DNA from: Pseudomonadota bacterium
Lineage (GTDB): Bacteria; Desulfobacterota; Binatia; UBA12015
Direction of reading: 5' to 3'
Length of the DNA: 35,666 nucleotides
NCBI GenBank assembly: GCA_005777805.1
Contig: SXLG01000191.1
Coordinates: forward strand, 1 to 35,666
Part shown: one piece after another, positions 16,698 to 24,698 of the stretch
Position numbering within the stretch: position 1 is the stretch's first letter
Layout: each line of letters begins with the position of its first letter
Made by a program: the position numbers and the translations under genes
The notes under the pieces: model-generated
The model's database searches: none
What the model saw: the letters and a program-made list of their open reading frames with translations, nothing else
What the model was told of the DNA's origin: nothing

Positions 16698-17288
16698 TCA
16701 ATTCGACGCGGGCGCCAGCCGGCTGACCACCAGCGTGACGTCGAGCACGCCCGGATCCTTGTACTGCCGCTTGAGCGTGAGCCGCGCGACGTGCACCGGC
16801 TCCTCTCCCAGCTCGAGGGCGTGCAGCAGACGCACCACGCGATCCATCGAGATCCCTTCGAGGCGGAGATCGACTGTCTCCTCTTCGAAACGATCGTCGA
16901 CCTTGCGATGAGCGGGGTTCATCGCCGTGACGCGCTCGCGCCCGACGATCGGCACGGCAACATCTTCTAGGCGGGCGAAGAGCGAGGTCTCCGAACGGGC
17001 AGCGCGGCCCTCCAGCGCTTCGACCTCGCGGCGCAGCACGTCGTGGCGGCGCACCAGGTCACCGATTTCGGCGGCGTCGCGGCGGGCGCGCTCGACGTCG
17101 GCCACGACGCGGGTCTGGCGCGCGGCGAGCGGTTCCCACAGGCCGAGCCAGACGATGAGCAGCCCGGCCACGGCGGCGGCGGCCGCGAGCAGCAGGCGCT
17201 CGCGCGGGGCGAGACCCTCGAAGCGCGTCGTGGCCTGCGCGCGCGCGCCCGCGCTGAACGCCCGCAGTCGCTCCGCCACCGCGTTCAT
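16698..17288 (-). CDS. gspM: Type II secretion system protein GspM
   Basis: GspM is an inner-membrane platform component that pairs with GspL. The 196-residue product has a cytoplasmic tail, one membrane helix (LLLAAAAAVAGLLIVWLGLW, about residues 31-50), and a coiled segment with RVVADVERARRDAAEIGDL. The C-terminal ferredoxin-like domain contains LRLEGISMDRVVRLLHALE, the most recognisable GspM segment. Its start overlaps the gspL stop by four bases (ATGA), and its own stop touches gspN. The calls for L, M and N support one another by order. Confidence 0.88.
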   Translation of the reverse strand: MNAVAERLRAFSAGARAQATTRFEGLAPRERLLLAAAAAVAGLLIVWLGLWEPLAARQTRVVADVERARRDAAEIGDLVRRHDVLRREVEALEGRAARSETSLFARLEDVAVPIVGRERVTAMNPAHRKVDDRFEEETVDLRLEGISMDRVVRLLHALELGEEPVHVARLTLKRQYKDPGVLDVTLVVSRLAPASN

Positions 17289-18652
17289 CTTGCCCCCGCC
17301 CCGAGCGGAATCGTCGCCCGGAACTCGACTCGGCCATCGAGCGAAGTCTTGACGTCGCGTACCTCGGGCGTAGCCTGGCCCGAGATCCCCTCGAAGGCGC
17401 GCTTGGCGACGTCCACCGCCTCGTAGGTGTCGGTGCGGCCATGCAGGCGCACGCTCGCCTCGTCGATCGTGACGTCATCGATCTGCAGCGGCGCTCCCAC
17501 CGGCACGGCGTTGCCGAGCGCGGCCAGCACGTCCAGCATCGCGCGCTCGCCCGAACCGGCGAGCCGATCGCGCCGGCCGGCGAGCGATTCGACTGCGGCC
17601 CGTAGCCGGCGTACCTCGGTGCCGGGAGCGGCGTTGGGCAGGACGCTGGAGGTGGCTCCGGCGATCTCGCGGCGCAGGCGAGTCAGCTCGGCGCTGCGCG
17701 TGGTCTCGGTCGCGACCAGAGCGATCAGGGCGGCGATTGCCGCGGCAGAGGCGAAGGCGGCGGTGCGCAGCACCTGGCGGCGCGCCTCCTCGCTGGGGGC
17801 GTGGTAGGCGAAGTCCCCGCTGCGGAAGTTCGTGCCCGTGCCGCGCGGCTCGAGCGCATGCAGGGCGAGGGCTGCGGCGCAGAGATCGTCCGGGCCGAGC
17901 GTCGCGGCCCAGGCCGGCGTCAAGTTCGCAAGCGGCTGCGCGCGCGCTCCGATGGCTGCGGTGATCTCGCCCGTCGGCGGGCCGATCGTCGCCAGCGAGG
18001 GCGGTTCGGCCTCCCTTTCGAGACCGTTGGCGAGGGTCAAGACGGCCCAGCGGCGTGCTTCCTCGCTGTCGTCGGGCACGAGATACGCGCCGGCCAGCAC
18101 GCCGGAGCAGAAGAGCAGCACTCCGCCATCCGGACCGCTCGCGACCACAAAGTTCGTTCCCTGTGCCGGTGGCGAGAGGAGGCCCGCCAGCGCCAGCAGC
18201 CCGACATCGACCACTGCGGGATCCAGTCGGGCACGGCCCAGCAGGTCGAGGTGAGCACTCAGCGCATCGCGGCGCGCGAAGGCCGCGAGCACGCGACTCG
18301 CGCCCGCAGCACTATCGCGGGCCAGTACCGAGAACGTGACCACGCCGTCTTCGAGACCACAGGGCAGGGCGTCCTCGAGTTCGAAGGGCACCACCGAGGT
18401 GAGGCGGGCCTGGTCGGTGAAGGGCAGCTCAAAGATTCTATGGGTGACGACCGCTCCGCTCAGGGTCGAGGCGACGCTCTCGGGCTCGGCCCCGGTTAGC
18501 CGCCGGGCGATCGTGTCGAGCCAGTCGGCGAGTGCCGGGTCGGCCGGTGCCGGCCCGCGCTCGCTCCCGAGGACGCGCACGTCGCGTCCGGCGCGCTCGA
18601 GCGCGACCACGCGCACCACGGGCCCGCGCAGGTCGATCCCCAATCCTCGCAT
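17285..18652 (-). CDS. gspL: Type II secretion system protein GspL
   Basis: GspL links the ATPase GspE to the membrane platform. The 455-residue product starts MRGLGIDLRGPVVRVVAL, an actin-like cytoplasmic domain of the PilM/GspL type with VVPFELEDALP. A membrane helix follows at about residues 305-325 (AAFASAAAIAALIALVA), then a periplasmic ferredoxin-like domain with VGAPLQIDDVTIDEASVRLHG. The ATG at 18652 is preceded by GAGGGG; an upstream extension to 18859 is not conserved. Unusually, gspL does not follow gspK directly. Two exoenzyme genes and a 240-base gap precede it, so it may need its own promoter or readthrough. Confidence 0.9.
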   Translation of the reverse strand: MRGLGIDLRGPVVRVVALERAGRDVRVLGSERGPAPADPALADWLDTIARRLTGAEPESVASTLSGAVVTHRIFELPFTDQARLTSVVPFELEDALPCGLEDGVVTFSVLARDSAAGASRVLAAFARRDALSAHLDLLGRARLDPAVVDVGLLALAGLLSPPAQGTNFVVASGPDGGVLLFCSGVLAGAYLVPDDSEEARRWAVLTLANGLEREAEPPSLATIGPPTGEITAAIGARAQPLANLTPAWAATLGPDDLCAAALALHALEPRGTGTNFRSGDFAYHAPSEEARRQVLRTAAFASAAAIAALIALVATETTRSAELTRLRREIAGATSSVLPNAAPGTEVRRLRAAVESLAGRRDRLAGSGERAMLDVLAALGNAVPVGAPLQIDDVTIDEASVRLHGRTDTYEAVDVAKRAFEGISGQATPEVRDVKTSLDGRVEFRATIPLGAGAR

Positions 18653-18842
18653 CCCCTCGACCCTAGCGGGTGGGGGCGTGGAGCGAAAACGGGGTGGTGC
18701 CCACAGGGGCTCCCTCGGCGGGTCTCTCTGGTTCCGAGGGCCTGGAGAGTTCTCTCTCCGGCGAAACCGCGACCTTCCCACCTCATTCGCGCTGAACCAG
18801 AGGGGCTCCGGCGGGTCGTACCCCCGAGCGCAGGTCGCGTTG

Positions 18843-18874
18843 CGATCCTCGCGCGACAAGGCTCGCGAGGATCG
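18843..18874. terminator. Perfect 11-base hairpin between the phosphoesterase gene and gspL
   Basis: CGATCCTCGCG (18843-18853) pairs exactly with CGCGAGGATCG (18864-18874) around a 10-base loop, starting 18 bases past the phosphoesterase stop on the minus strand. There is no T run. It could end transcription of the inserted cassette or attenuate readthrough into gspL. Confidence 0.5.
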
Positions 18875-18892
18875 GGTTGTCGAGGTTCCGGT

Positions 18893-21097
18893 CTAGTAAC
18901 CAAACTGGTTCGCGCACTCGTAATGACCGTCTCGGGTCTCGAACCCCTCTTTTCGGATCGCTCGATTGCGGTTTGCAGGGACGAGGCCGTGCGATCCGGC
19001 CGGCACTGTGGCGCTGAGGTAGGCGGCAATGTCGTTGTCCGGCGTCTTCGTGACGGGGCCGGTGAAGGTTCCGAGCATCGGCATGGGGGTGCCGGTGCTG
19101 CCGTCGTAGATACTTCCGTCGCAGTAGAGCAAGATCGGTCTCGTGTCGGCGGGCTGATCGAAGTCGAACATGGAGAGGAGCGAGCCCGATCTGTCTTCGG
19201 TCGAGTATGGATTCATGGGGGTGTCGCCGAGGCCCCAATTATACTTGATGAACTTGACGAGTGAAGCCTGGTCGGTGTGCGTGCTGTCTACGAAATTGCG
19301 CTTTGCGTAGGGCGCGACCAGCACGAAGGAGAGTCGCGGGCCCGGGCCGATCATGGTTGCTCCGTTGTAGGACTGTTCTGGTGGGAGCATGACGGGGTCG
19401 TACGTGCCGTCGGAATCATCCTGCGTGATCACGACGGCCGTGTCTCCGCGCTGATAGACACGCGAGGTCTGGATGAGGTTCATCACATTGACGAGCCACA
19501 GTTGTTCGTCCGCCGCCCCTGAAAAGTCGCCGTGCCCAGATTGGTGCCCCTTTGGCTTGAGGAAGGACACGGCCGGCAGCATGTCATCCTGAAGCGCTTC
19601 GACGAACTCGCGCAGGTCATACTGATGGTTCGCCGGACCTGCGTGGCCGACCTCGCCCGGAACTGGCGGGTGGTGATGCGGGTTGGCAGTCGTTTTCGAA
19701 TACTGAAAGGGCTCTGTTCCCGCCGAGTATTCCGACGCAGATACTCCGAACTGACTCAGCCCAAACCCATCACAGTTGGGCAAGCCGGCCCCGCCGCGGA
19801 AGCCGGCGTTGAACCATCCCCAACTCACGCGCCCGGCGTTCAGGAGGTCTCCAACGTTGGCCGCGTCGACGATCACGCGGAGAGTCGCGGGGCTCTGGCC
19901 CGGCTTGTCCCCCAACCCTGGCTCCGCACAATCGTCGAGGGCAGGCAGAAGATTTTCGGCCATGAAGTACTGACCGGCGGTGTTTCGCGTAACCAGACCT
20001 TCGGCGAGTGCTCTGGCGAGTTCCCCGTCCGTGGAGCGCGGGGTGGAGAGGGGGCCGGTCGTCCCGAAGGTAAGGTACAGATGCCCGAGCGTGGACGGAC
20101 CATACGTGAGTTGGTGGAAGGCGTCGCTGAGCGTCCCGGTCTGCGCGTAGCGCCAGAGGGCCTGAACAGCATTGCCGTCCCAATATCCCATCACATCGCC
20201 AAATCGCGCCGTGTAGTAGCTGCGACCTTGGGGGTCATAGCCGCCGCTCGGCTCGAAGTCCGTACCCGCCAGCATGTCTGTCCCCTGCATCAATTCGAGG
20301 TCAGGGGAGACAGACCTGTCAGATCCGGGATCCCCGGCGCCGTTGCTCACGTTGCGGCGGTCGTTCGGCGGGCCGAGGCACGCCCAGCCGAAGCGCGTGC
20401 GGTAGTAGGGCGAATCCGTCTGCGCGAGGTGCTCGCGGAGGACGAGATGATTTTCGACGATGCTGCCGCCGTAGCCGCCCCCGCCGTAGCGAACAAAGTG
20501 ATCGGCCTGCATGTCGCCAGGCACGTCGTGCATTCCCCCGCTCCAGATCCCGTAGGACCAGAGCTCCGAATCGTATTCATGGCTGTTGTAGCAAATGAAT
20601 GTGCCCGCATTGAGCCGATAAGGGTTGATGGCGTTGGCGTTGTTCGTCAGCAACGAAGTGAACGCAGGCCTTGGCGTCGTCGGCGAGAACTCCGGGAGTG
20701 GCTGACCTTCGGCGTCGACGGGAAGGCCGCTGGCGTCAAGCCTGAGATAGTTTTGCGGCGCCTTGTTCCCGACCTTGCCGTAAAACCGCGGGCTCGCTTC
20801 ATCTGCGGGATTCGCTGCGTAGGGGTACGTCGCGAAGATCCGCGTAAACGCCTCGTTCTCGTCGACCACTACGATTAGATGCTTGATCCGTGTGGCTGTC
20901 GCTAGATCCTCGGCGCGCGGTGTCGGGATGCCCGTGCAGCCGGGCCCCACGGCGAGGGTCGCCGTGACGATCGCGGCGAGGACGACAGGCACGGCCGCCT
21001 TGACGCTCGCGCGTCGCTGCTCGGGAAGCTGCGCGAGTGGGCCGCCTCGCGGCCGAGGGCGCCGCTGATGGATCGACCCGCTCGAACTCTCCGGCAT
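18893..21097 (-). CDS. Secreted phosphoesterase of the AcpA/phospholipase C family
   Basis: The 734-residue product has an N-terminal export signal with a possible lipobox (VGPGC, cysteine about residue 54). IKHLIVVVDENEAFTRIF follows, where the ENxxF pair supplies metal ligands in AcpA-type enzymes. Further family segments are HEYDSELWSYG, LPAVSFLKPKGHQSGHGDFS, DEQLWLVNVMNLIQ and TAVVITQDDSDGTYD with the metal-binding DD pair. AcpA-type enzymes hydrolyse phosphate mono- or diesters, and phospholipases C belong to the same superfamily; the substrate is open. The position after DDSDGxYD is usually His but is Pro here. The ATG has a strong GGGAGGT site. It lies inside the gsp operon and has lower G+C than its neighbours. 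Confidence 0.87.
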   Translation of the reverse strand: MPESSSGSIHQRRPRPRGGPLAQLPEQRRASVKAAVPVVLAAIVTATLAVGPGCTGIPTPRAEDLATATRIKHLIVVVDENEAFTRIFATYPYAANPADEASPRFYGKVGNKAPQNYLRLDASGLPVDAEGQPLPEFSPTTPRPAFTSLLTNNANAINPYRLNAGTFICYNSHEYDSELWSYGIWSGGMHDVPGDMQADHFVRYGGGGYGGSIVENHLVLREHLAQTDSPYYRTRFGWACLGPPNDRRNVSNGAGDPGSDRSVSPDLELMQGTDMLAGTDFEPSGGYDPQGRSYYTARFGDVMGYWDGNAVQALWRYAQTGTLSDAFHQLTYGPSTLGHLYLTFGTTGPLSTPRSTDGELARALAEGLVTRNTAGQYFMAENLLPALDDCAEPGLGDKPGQSPATLRVIVDAANVGDLLNAGRVSWGWFNAGFRGGAGLPNCDGFGLSQFGVSASEYSAGTEPFQYSKTTANPHHHPPVPGEVGHAGPANHQYDLREFVEALQDDMLPAVSFLKPKGHQSGHGDFSGAADEQLWLVNVMNLIQTSRVYQRGDTAVVITQDDSDGTYDPVMLPPEQSYNGATMIGPGPRLSFVLVAPYAKRNFVDSTHTDQASLVKFIKYNWGLGDTPMNPYSTEDRSGSLLSMFDFDQPADTRPILLYCDGSIYDGSTGTPMPMLGTFTGPVTKTPDNDIAAYLSATVPAGSHGLVPANRNRAIRKEGFETRDGHYECANQFGY

Positions 21098-21171
21098 GAC
21101 CTCCCTATAACGCGTGGCTCGGGGGGTGCACCGAAGTACCCGATGCCATCGAGGTCAGCCCTGGGGCAGGG

Positions 21172-21214
21172 GCGCCGGCGCGCGGGAGAACAACATCCCG
21201 CCCAACGCCGGCGC
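21172..21214. terminator. Two-tier hairpin after the subtilase gene
   Basis: GCGCCGGCG (21172-21180) pairs perfectly with CGCCGGCGC (21206-21214), and inside it GCGGGA (21182-21187) pairs with TCCCGC (21196-21201) around an 8-base loop. It begins 28 bases beyond the subtilase stop on the minus strand and precedes the phosphoesterase start. It is probably a terminator or RNA-stabilising structure. Confidence 0.55.
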
Positions 21215-21242
21215 GGCCCTGCGACAACCGAGGCCCCCCGCA

Positions 21243-24200
21243 TTACGGCAGTGGCGCCACCGCCGTGACGCTCGATGGGACACACACCATCTCGGTCGTG
21301 GCCGAATCGACTTGCGTCGGGGCGGTAAACAGGTTTCCCGGCGCGGTAAAGACCTGTGTGCCGGTGCTGAGCGTACGCGCAACATGCGTCAACTGCTTTG
21401 GCGCCAACGTGTGCCCTGCCGGAAGGGTCAGGAGCCCGGAGGCCGTCGCGCTCTTCACTTTTGTTGCGGCCTTCGCCGGGTAGCAGACGTACGAGTCCGT
21501 CATCGACGGCGTCGAGTCCGCGATGATGGCACTCGTCGCACGACCTCCCTCGACGGGACTCGTGCTGACCGGATTGCACAGCTCGATGGGCGCCCTCAGA
21601 TCGTAGAGACACGTCCCCTCCACCGCCGTTCCCTGGAAACTGATGCCGCCCAGCTCGTCAAAGGCGCAGTCGTCGAACTGGTCGAGGAAGAAGCCTTGCA
21701 GGTCGGCGCGGAACTTCGTCTTCCCTGATCCAGGTGCGGTTTCGGGGGTCTGGTCGCTGATCGCCCCCTTTAGTGGCTTGACCTTGTAGCACTTGAAGTG
21801 AGTCTTGTCGGTAACCGGCGGAGTGGCCGCTACGGCCTCATCCTGCCCGGCCGGCACCAGCAGGGCAGTGACCATTGACGATTCCAGCGCCAGAGTGCCG
21901 AACTGATTGTCGACATCCCAGCGCCGCGGCACGTGCTTTACCGCCGCCGGAAACGTCCCGTTCACGGCGGGAGCGACACCCTGCGTACTTTCCTTGGTCT
22001 GGTAGCGGACGTAGTGCAGCGTCGGATCGGTTGGGCCCGGCTCGGTGTTCTTTGTGGCCGGGTTGAGCAAGCTCTTGACCGTCCTCACCAGGTAGTTCTC
22101 CGGATCATCCGCATCGGCGTCGTCCAGTCGGGTATCGTTCAGCATGATGTTCCAATTGGCTGGAAGTTGATTCGGGGTGAGGATGGCCGACGCCTTGGCC
22201 TTGAAGCCGACGTAGTGGTCACTGCTGGCGTCAGTGACGGTTTCCGACAAGGTCCAGGCGCCGCTTCCCGACACCCGCTTGACGAACAGGTAGGCGGCTC
22301 CGTCGCCATCCGGTTCTGCAGTGAATCCTTCACTCACGCCATGGCCGGCGTTGGTGCTCGACGCCAGGATCACCGGGTTGCCTTTGCTGTCCGGCGTGGC
22401 GCTGTAGAGGTACAGGTCGAAGTCCGCGCCGGGGTCCATGCTCAGCGTCAAGGTCACCGCCGACCCGGCTTCCACTGCAACCTTCCTGCCCCAGGCGCGG
22501 CGATCGAAACGGCCGCCGGCGCTGGAGTCGTTCAAGGCGCCGCCGCTGTACGCCAGCGACGCGGCCTCGACTGCGGCGTCGGGATTGATGATGCCATAGC
22601 CTTCGAAACGGTCCTTGGGCGTCGCGGCGCGACCTACGGTGGGATCGAATAGGGCTGCGCCTTCACGGTCGGCGTTCGTCTCGGTTGCCGACGCACACAA
22701 CAGCATCTTGACGAGGAGAGAGTGGGTATTGGCGTTGAAGTCCCAGACGAGGCCGGCCTGCTGCAGGGCGTCGATGACCAGCGCTGCCGCACCTGCGGCG
22801 AACGGTGTGGCCATGGATGTCCCCTTGGCGGTGTAATAGTCGTCTGCGGCGCCATCCGCCAAATTTGTAGTCCTGCCGTCGGCATCGTTGCTGTCTGCCG
22901 AGAGGATGTACGAATGGAGGCTCGATCCGCCGGGGGCCAGAACATCAGGCTTATGGTCTTCATCAGATCCGGGCGACAGGAATCCGCTATTGGTGTAATT
23001 GGTCAGCTCGTTGATGTCGTTGGTTGCGCCGACAGTGAGCACTTTTGCGGCGCGTGCCGGATCGTCGATCAGATTGGCATCGGCGGTGCCGGCGCCGTCA
23101 TTGCCTGCCGCAGCGGCGACGACGATGCCATTGTCGACCATGGTGTTGGCCTTGGCGCGCAGCATCGCGCTGGTGCCTGGGTTGCCGACGATGCCGAGGC
23201 TCAGGTTGGCCACCTTGATGTTATGCGCGACTCGCTGCGCGACCATGTCGTCCAGGGCCTCTTCGATGTCCAGGCTGGAGCCACTTCCGTCATTGCCAAA
23301 GACCTTGGCGCCTGCCCAACGCGTCGCCGGTGCGACTCCACGAAACGCGTTGAAGCCATCGCCCAAACCTGGGTAGTTGGTGACGCTGTTCACGACGCGG
23401 TAGTTGGTGATTGATATGTCGACGTTCTGCAGCAACCCGGCACCGTAGTGGAAGCCTGCGGCAGGCGTGAAGCTCGACGTCCTGGCGAGCGGGGAAGAGC
23501 CGATCGACCCACCGAGGGAACCGTAGCTCATGCCGCCGTCGCCGGCGACGATGGTGTGCAGAGTCGTCGAGCCGCCCCCCAGCCAGGTTGCAGTGCTGGT
23601 GAAGTCCAAAGGAACCGACGGCAGGTGAATGGGGTTGGGGGCGAGCGAACCAGCTCCAAACGAGATCAGGTCTCCTCCCTCGGTGTAGGGCAGTGTGCCG
23701 GGACCGGGGCCAAAGGCGGCACCTGTCCCCAGGGCGATCCCCGCGACGTGGGTCCCGTGCTGGTTGATGTCCAACGGCGAGGGCTCGGCGTCGGTTGTGT
23801 AGTCCGTCCAGAACTCCTGCCGTCCTGCCAGGTCAGCATGCGACTCGTCCACCCCGGAATCGATGATGGCTATTGTAATATTGTCGTCGCCGTCAATGCC
23901 TGCGGGATTGTCTGCAAAGCCCGCGCTCCAGACCGGACGCACGCGGCCCGTTTGCGTGGCCTCGTCAAGCGTTGGCTGCGCCGGTTGATCCGCCCCGATG
24001 AGCAACAGCGGCGCCCCCATCGCTGCCGGAAGGGTCTCGACGTCCTGGCGAGGCATGCGACCTGTCCAGCCGTAGCTGACCGCCTGGAAGACGTGGTCGA
24101 TTTCCCCACCGAGCGAGAGAAATTCGTCGATTTGCTGCTGGCTGATCTGCGTCGAGAACACCAGTTCGATGCGAACGGGTTCCGCGAGCTGCTGCTGTAG

Positions 24201-24494
24201 ATCGCCCCGGCGACGGGGACCGATAGCCTGGCCGAGTTCGGCGCGGATTCGCGCTACGCCAGCATCGATCTTGTCGTCGATCTTGTTGCCGTTCGCATCA
24301 AGGGCAGCGGTCTGCGGAAGCTGCGGCCTCACCGCGGGCTCGGGAGGCACCGACCACACAGGCTGTGCCTGGGAGAGCGTTGGCGAGACGAACACCATCG
24401 TCAAGACTAGGGAGCAGGCCCTCATGAAGCCACCAAGCCGGGTTACGATCATCTCGAGGGGGCCGGGCGTTCTATGTGTGTCAGGTGTGTTCAT
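21243..24494 (-). CDS. Secreted subtilisin-like serine protease (S8) with C-terminal beta domain and cysteine-rich domain
   Basis: The 1083-residue product has a signal peptide (hydrophobic core ACSLVLTMVFVSPTLSQA, cleavage near residue 44), then a propeptide-like region up to about 190. The catalytic triad is D212 in IAIIDSGVD, H246 in HGTHVAG and S560 in GTSMATPFAAG. A long insert of about 100 residues lies after the histidine. A PPC-type beta domain follows (about 670-780, with DFDLYLYS and AYLFVKRVSGSGAWTL). The last 180 residues form a separate domain opening with HFKCYKVK and carrying six cysteines, including LCNPV, YVCYP and MVCVP. I believe this matches a domain frequent in exported proteins of uncultured deltaproteobacteria-like genomes, from memory only. 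It sits between gspK and gspL with AGGA before its ATG. Confidence 0.9.
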   Translation of the reverse strand: MNTPDTHRTPGPLEMIVTRLGGFMRACSLVLTMVFVSPTLSQAQPVWSVPPEPAVRPQLPQTAALDANGNKIDDKIDAGVARIRAELGQAIGPRRRGDLQQQLAEPVRIELVFSTQISQQQIDEFLSLGGEIDHVFQAVSYGWTGRMPRQDVETLPAAMGAPLLLIGADQPAQPTLDEATQTGRVRPVWSAGFADNPAGIDGDDNITIAIIDSGVDESHADLAGRQEFWTDYTTDAEPSPLDINQHGTHVAGIALGTGAAFGPGPGTLPYTEGGDLISFGAGSLAPNPIHLPSVPLDFTSTATWLGGGSTTLHTIVAGDGGMSYGSLGGSIGSSPLARTSSFTPAAGFHYGAGLLQNVDISITNYRVVNSVTNYPGLGDGFNAFRGVAPATRWAGAKVFGNDGSGSSLDIEEALDDMVAQRVAHNIKVANLSLGIVGNPGTSAMLRAKANTMVDNGIVVAAAAGNDGAGTADANLIDDPARAAKVLTVGATNDINELTNYTNSGFLSPGSDEDHKPDVLAPGGSSLHSYILSADSNDADGRTTNLADGAADDYYTAKGTSMATPFAAGAAALVIDALQQAGLVWDFNANTHSLLVKMLLCASATETNADREGAALFDPTVGRAATPKDRFEGYGIINPDAAVEAASLAYSGGALNDSSAGGRFDRRAWGRKVAVEAGSAVTLTLSMDPGADFDLYLYSATPDSKGNPVILASSTNAGHGVSEGFTAEPDGDGAAYLFVKRVSGSGAWTLSETVTDASSDHYVGFKAKASAILTPNQLPANWNIMLNDTRLDDADADDPENYLVRTVKSLLNPATKNTEPGPTDPTLHYVRYQTKESTQGVAPAVNGTFPAAVKHVPRRWDVDNQFGTLALESSMVTALLVPAGQDEAVAATPPVTDKTHFKCYKVKPLKGAISDQTPETAPGSGKTKFRADLQGFFLDQFDDCAFDELGGISFQGTAVEGTCLYDLRAPIELCNPVSTSPVEGGRATSAIIADSTPSMTDSYVCYPAKAATKVKSATASGLLTLPAGHTLAPKQLTHVARTLSTGTQVFTAPGNLFTAPTQVDSATTEMVCVPSSVTAVAPLP

Positions 24495-24698
24495 GACGTC
24501 GTCCTTTGTTCATGCCCCTGGAGGGCGGTTGCGCGAAGGTCGCCTGGTGATTTGGACATTCGCAGGATACAGTATCTCGGTGCGGAGCCTTGGCGGGCAA
24601 TAGGGGAGTGTGGCAACCCTCGGTTGTCGCACAGCTCAGGCTGTCAGGTTCTCCCGGTACCCTGCTGAGGTGAACCTCATTCCCCGGACCAGGGGGCC
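24495..24698 (-). promoter_or_regulatory. Gap between gspK and the subtilase gene
   Basis: About 200 bases follow the gspK stop. A GAGGT/ACCTC mini-palindrome near 24667-24678 and a CCCC/GGGG hairpin near 24682-24698 could form a weak terminator. The AT-richer part at 24545-24600 could hold a promoter for the exoenzyme genes. Neither is certain. Confidence 0.35.
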
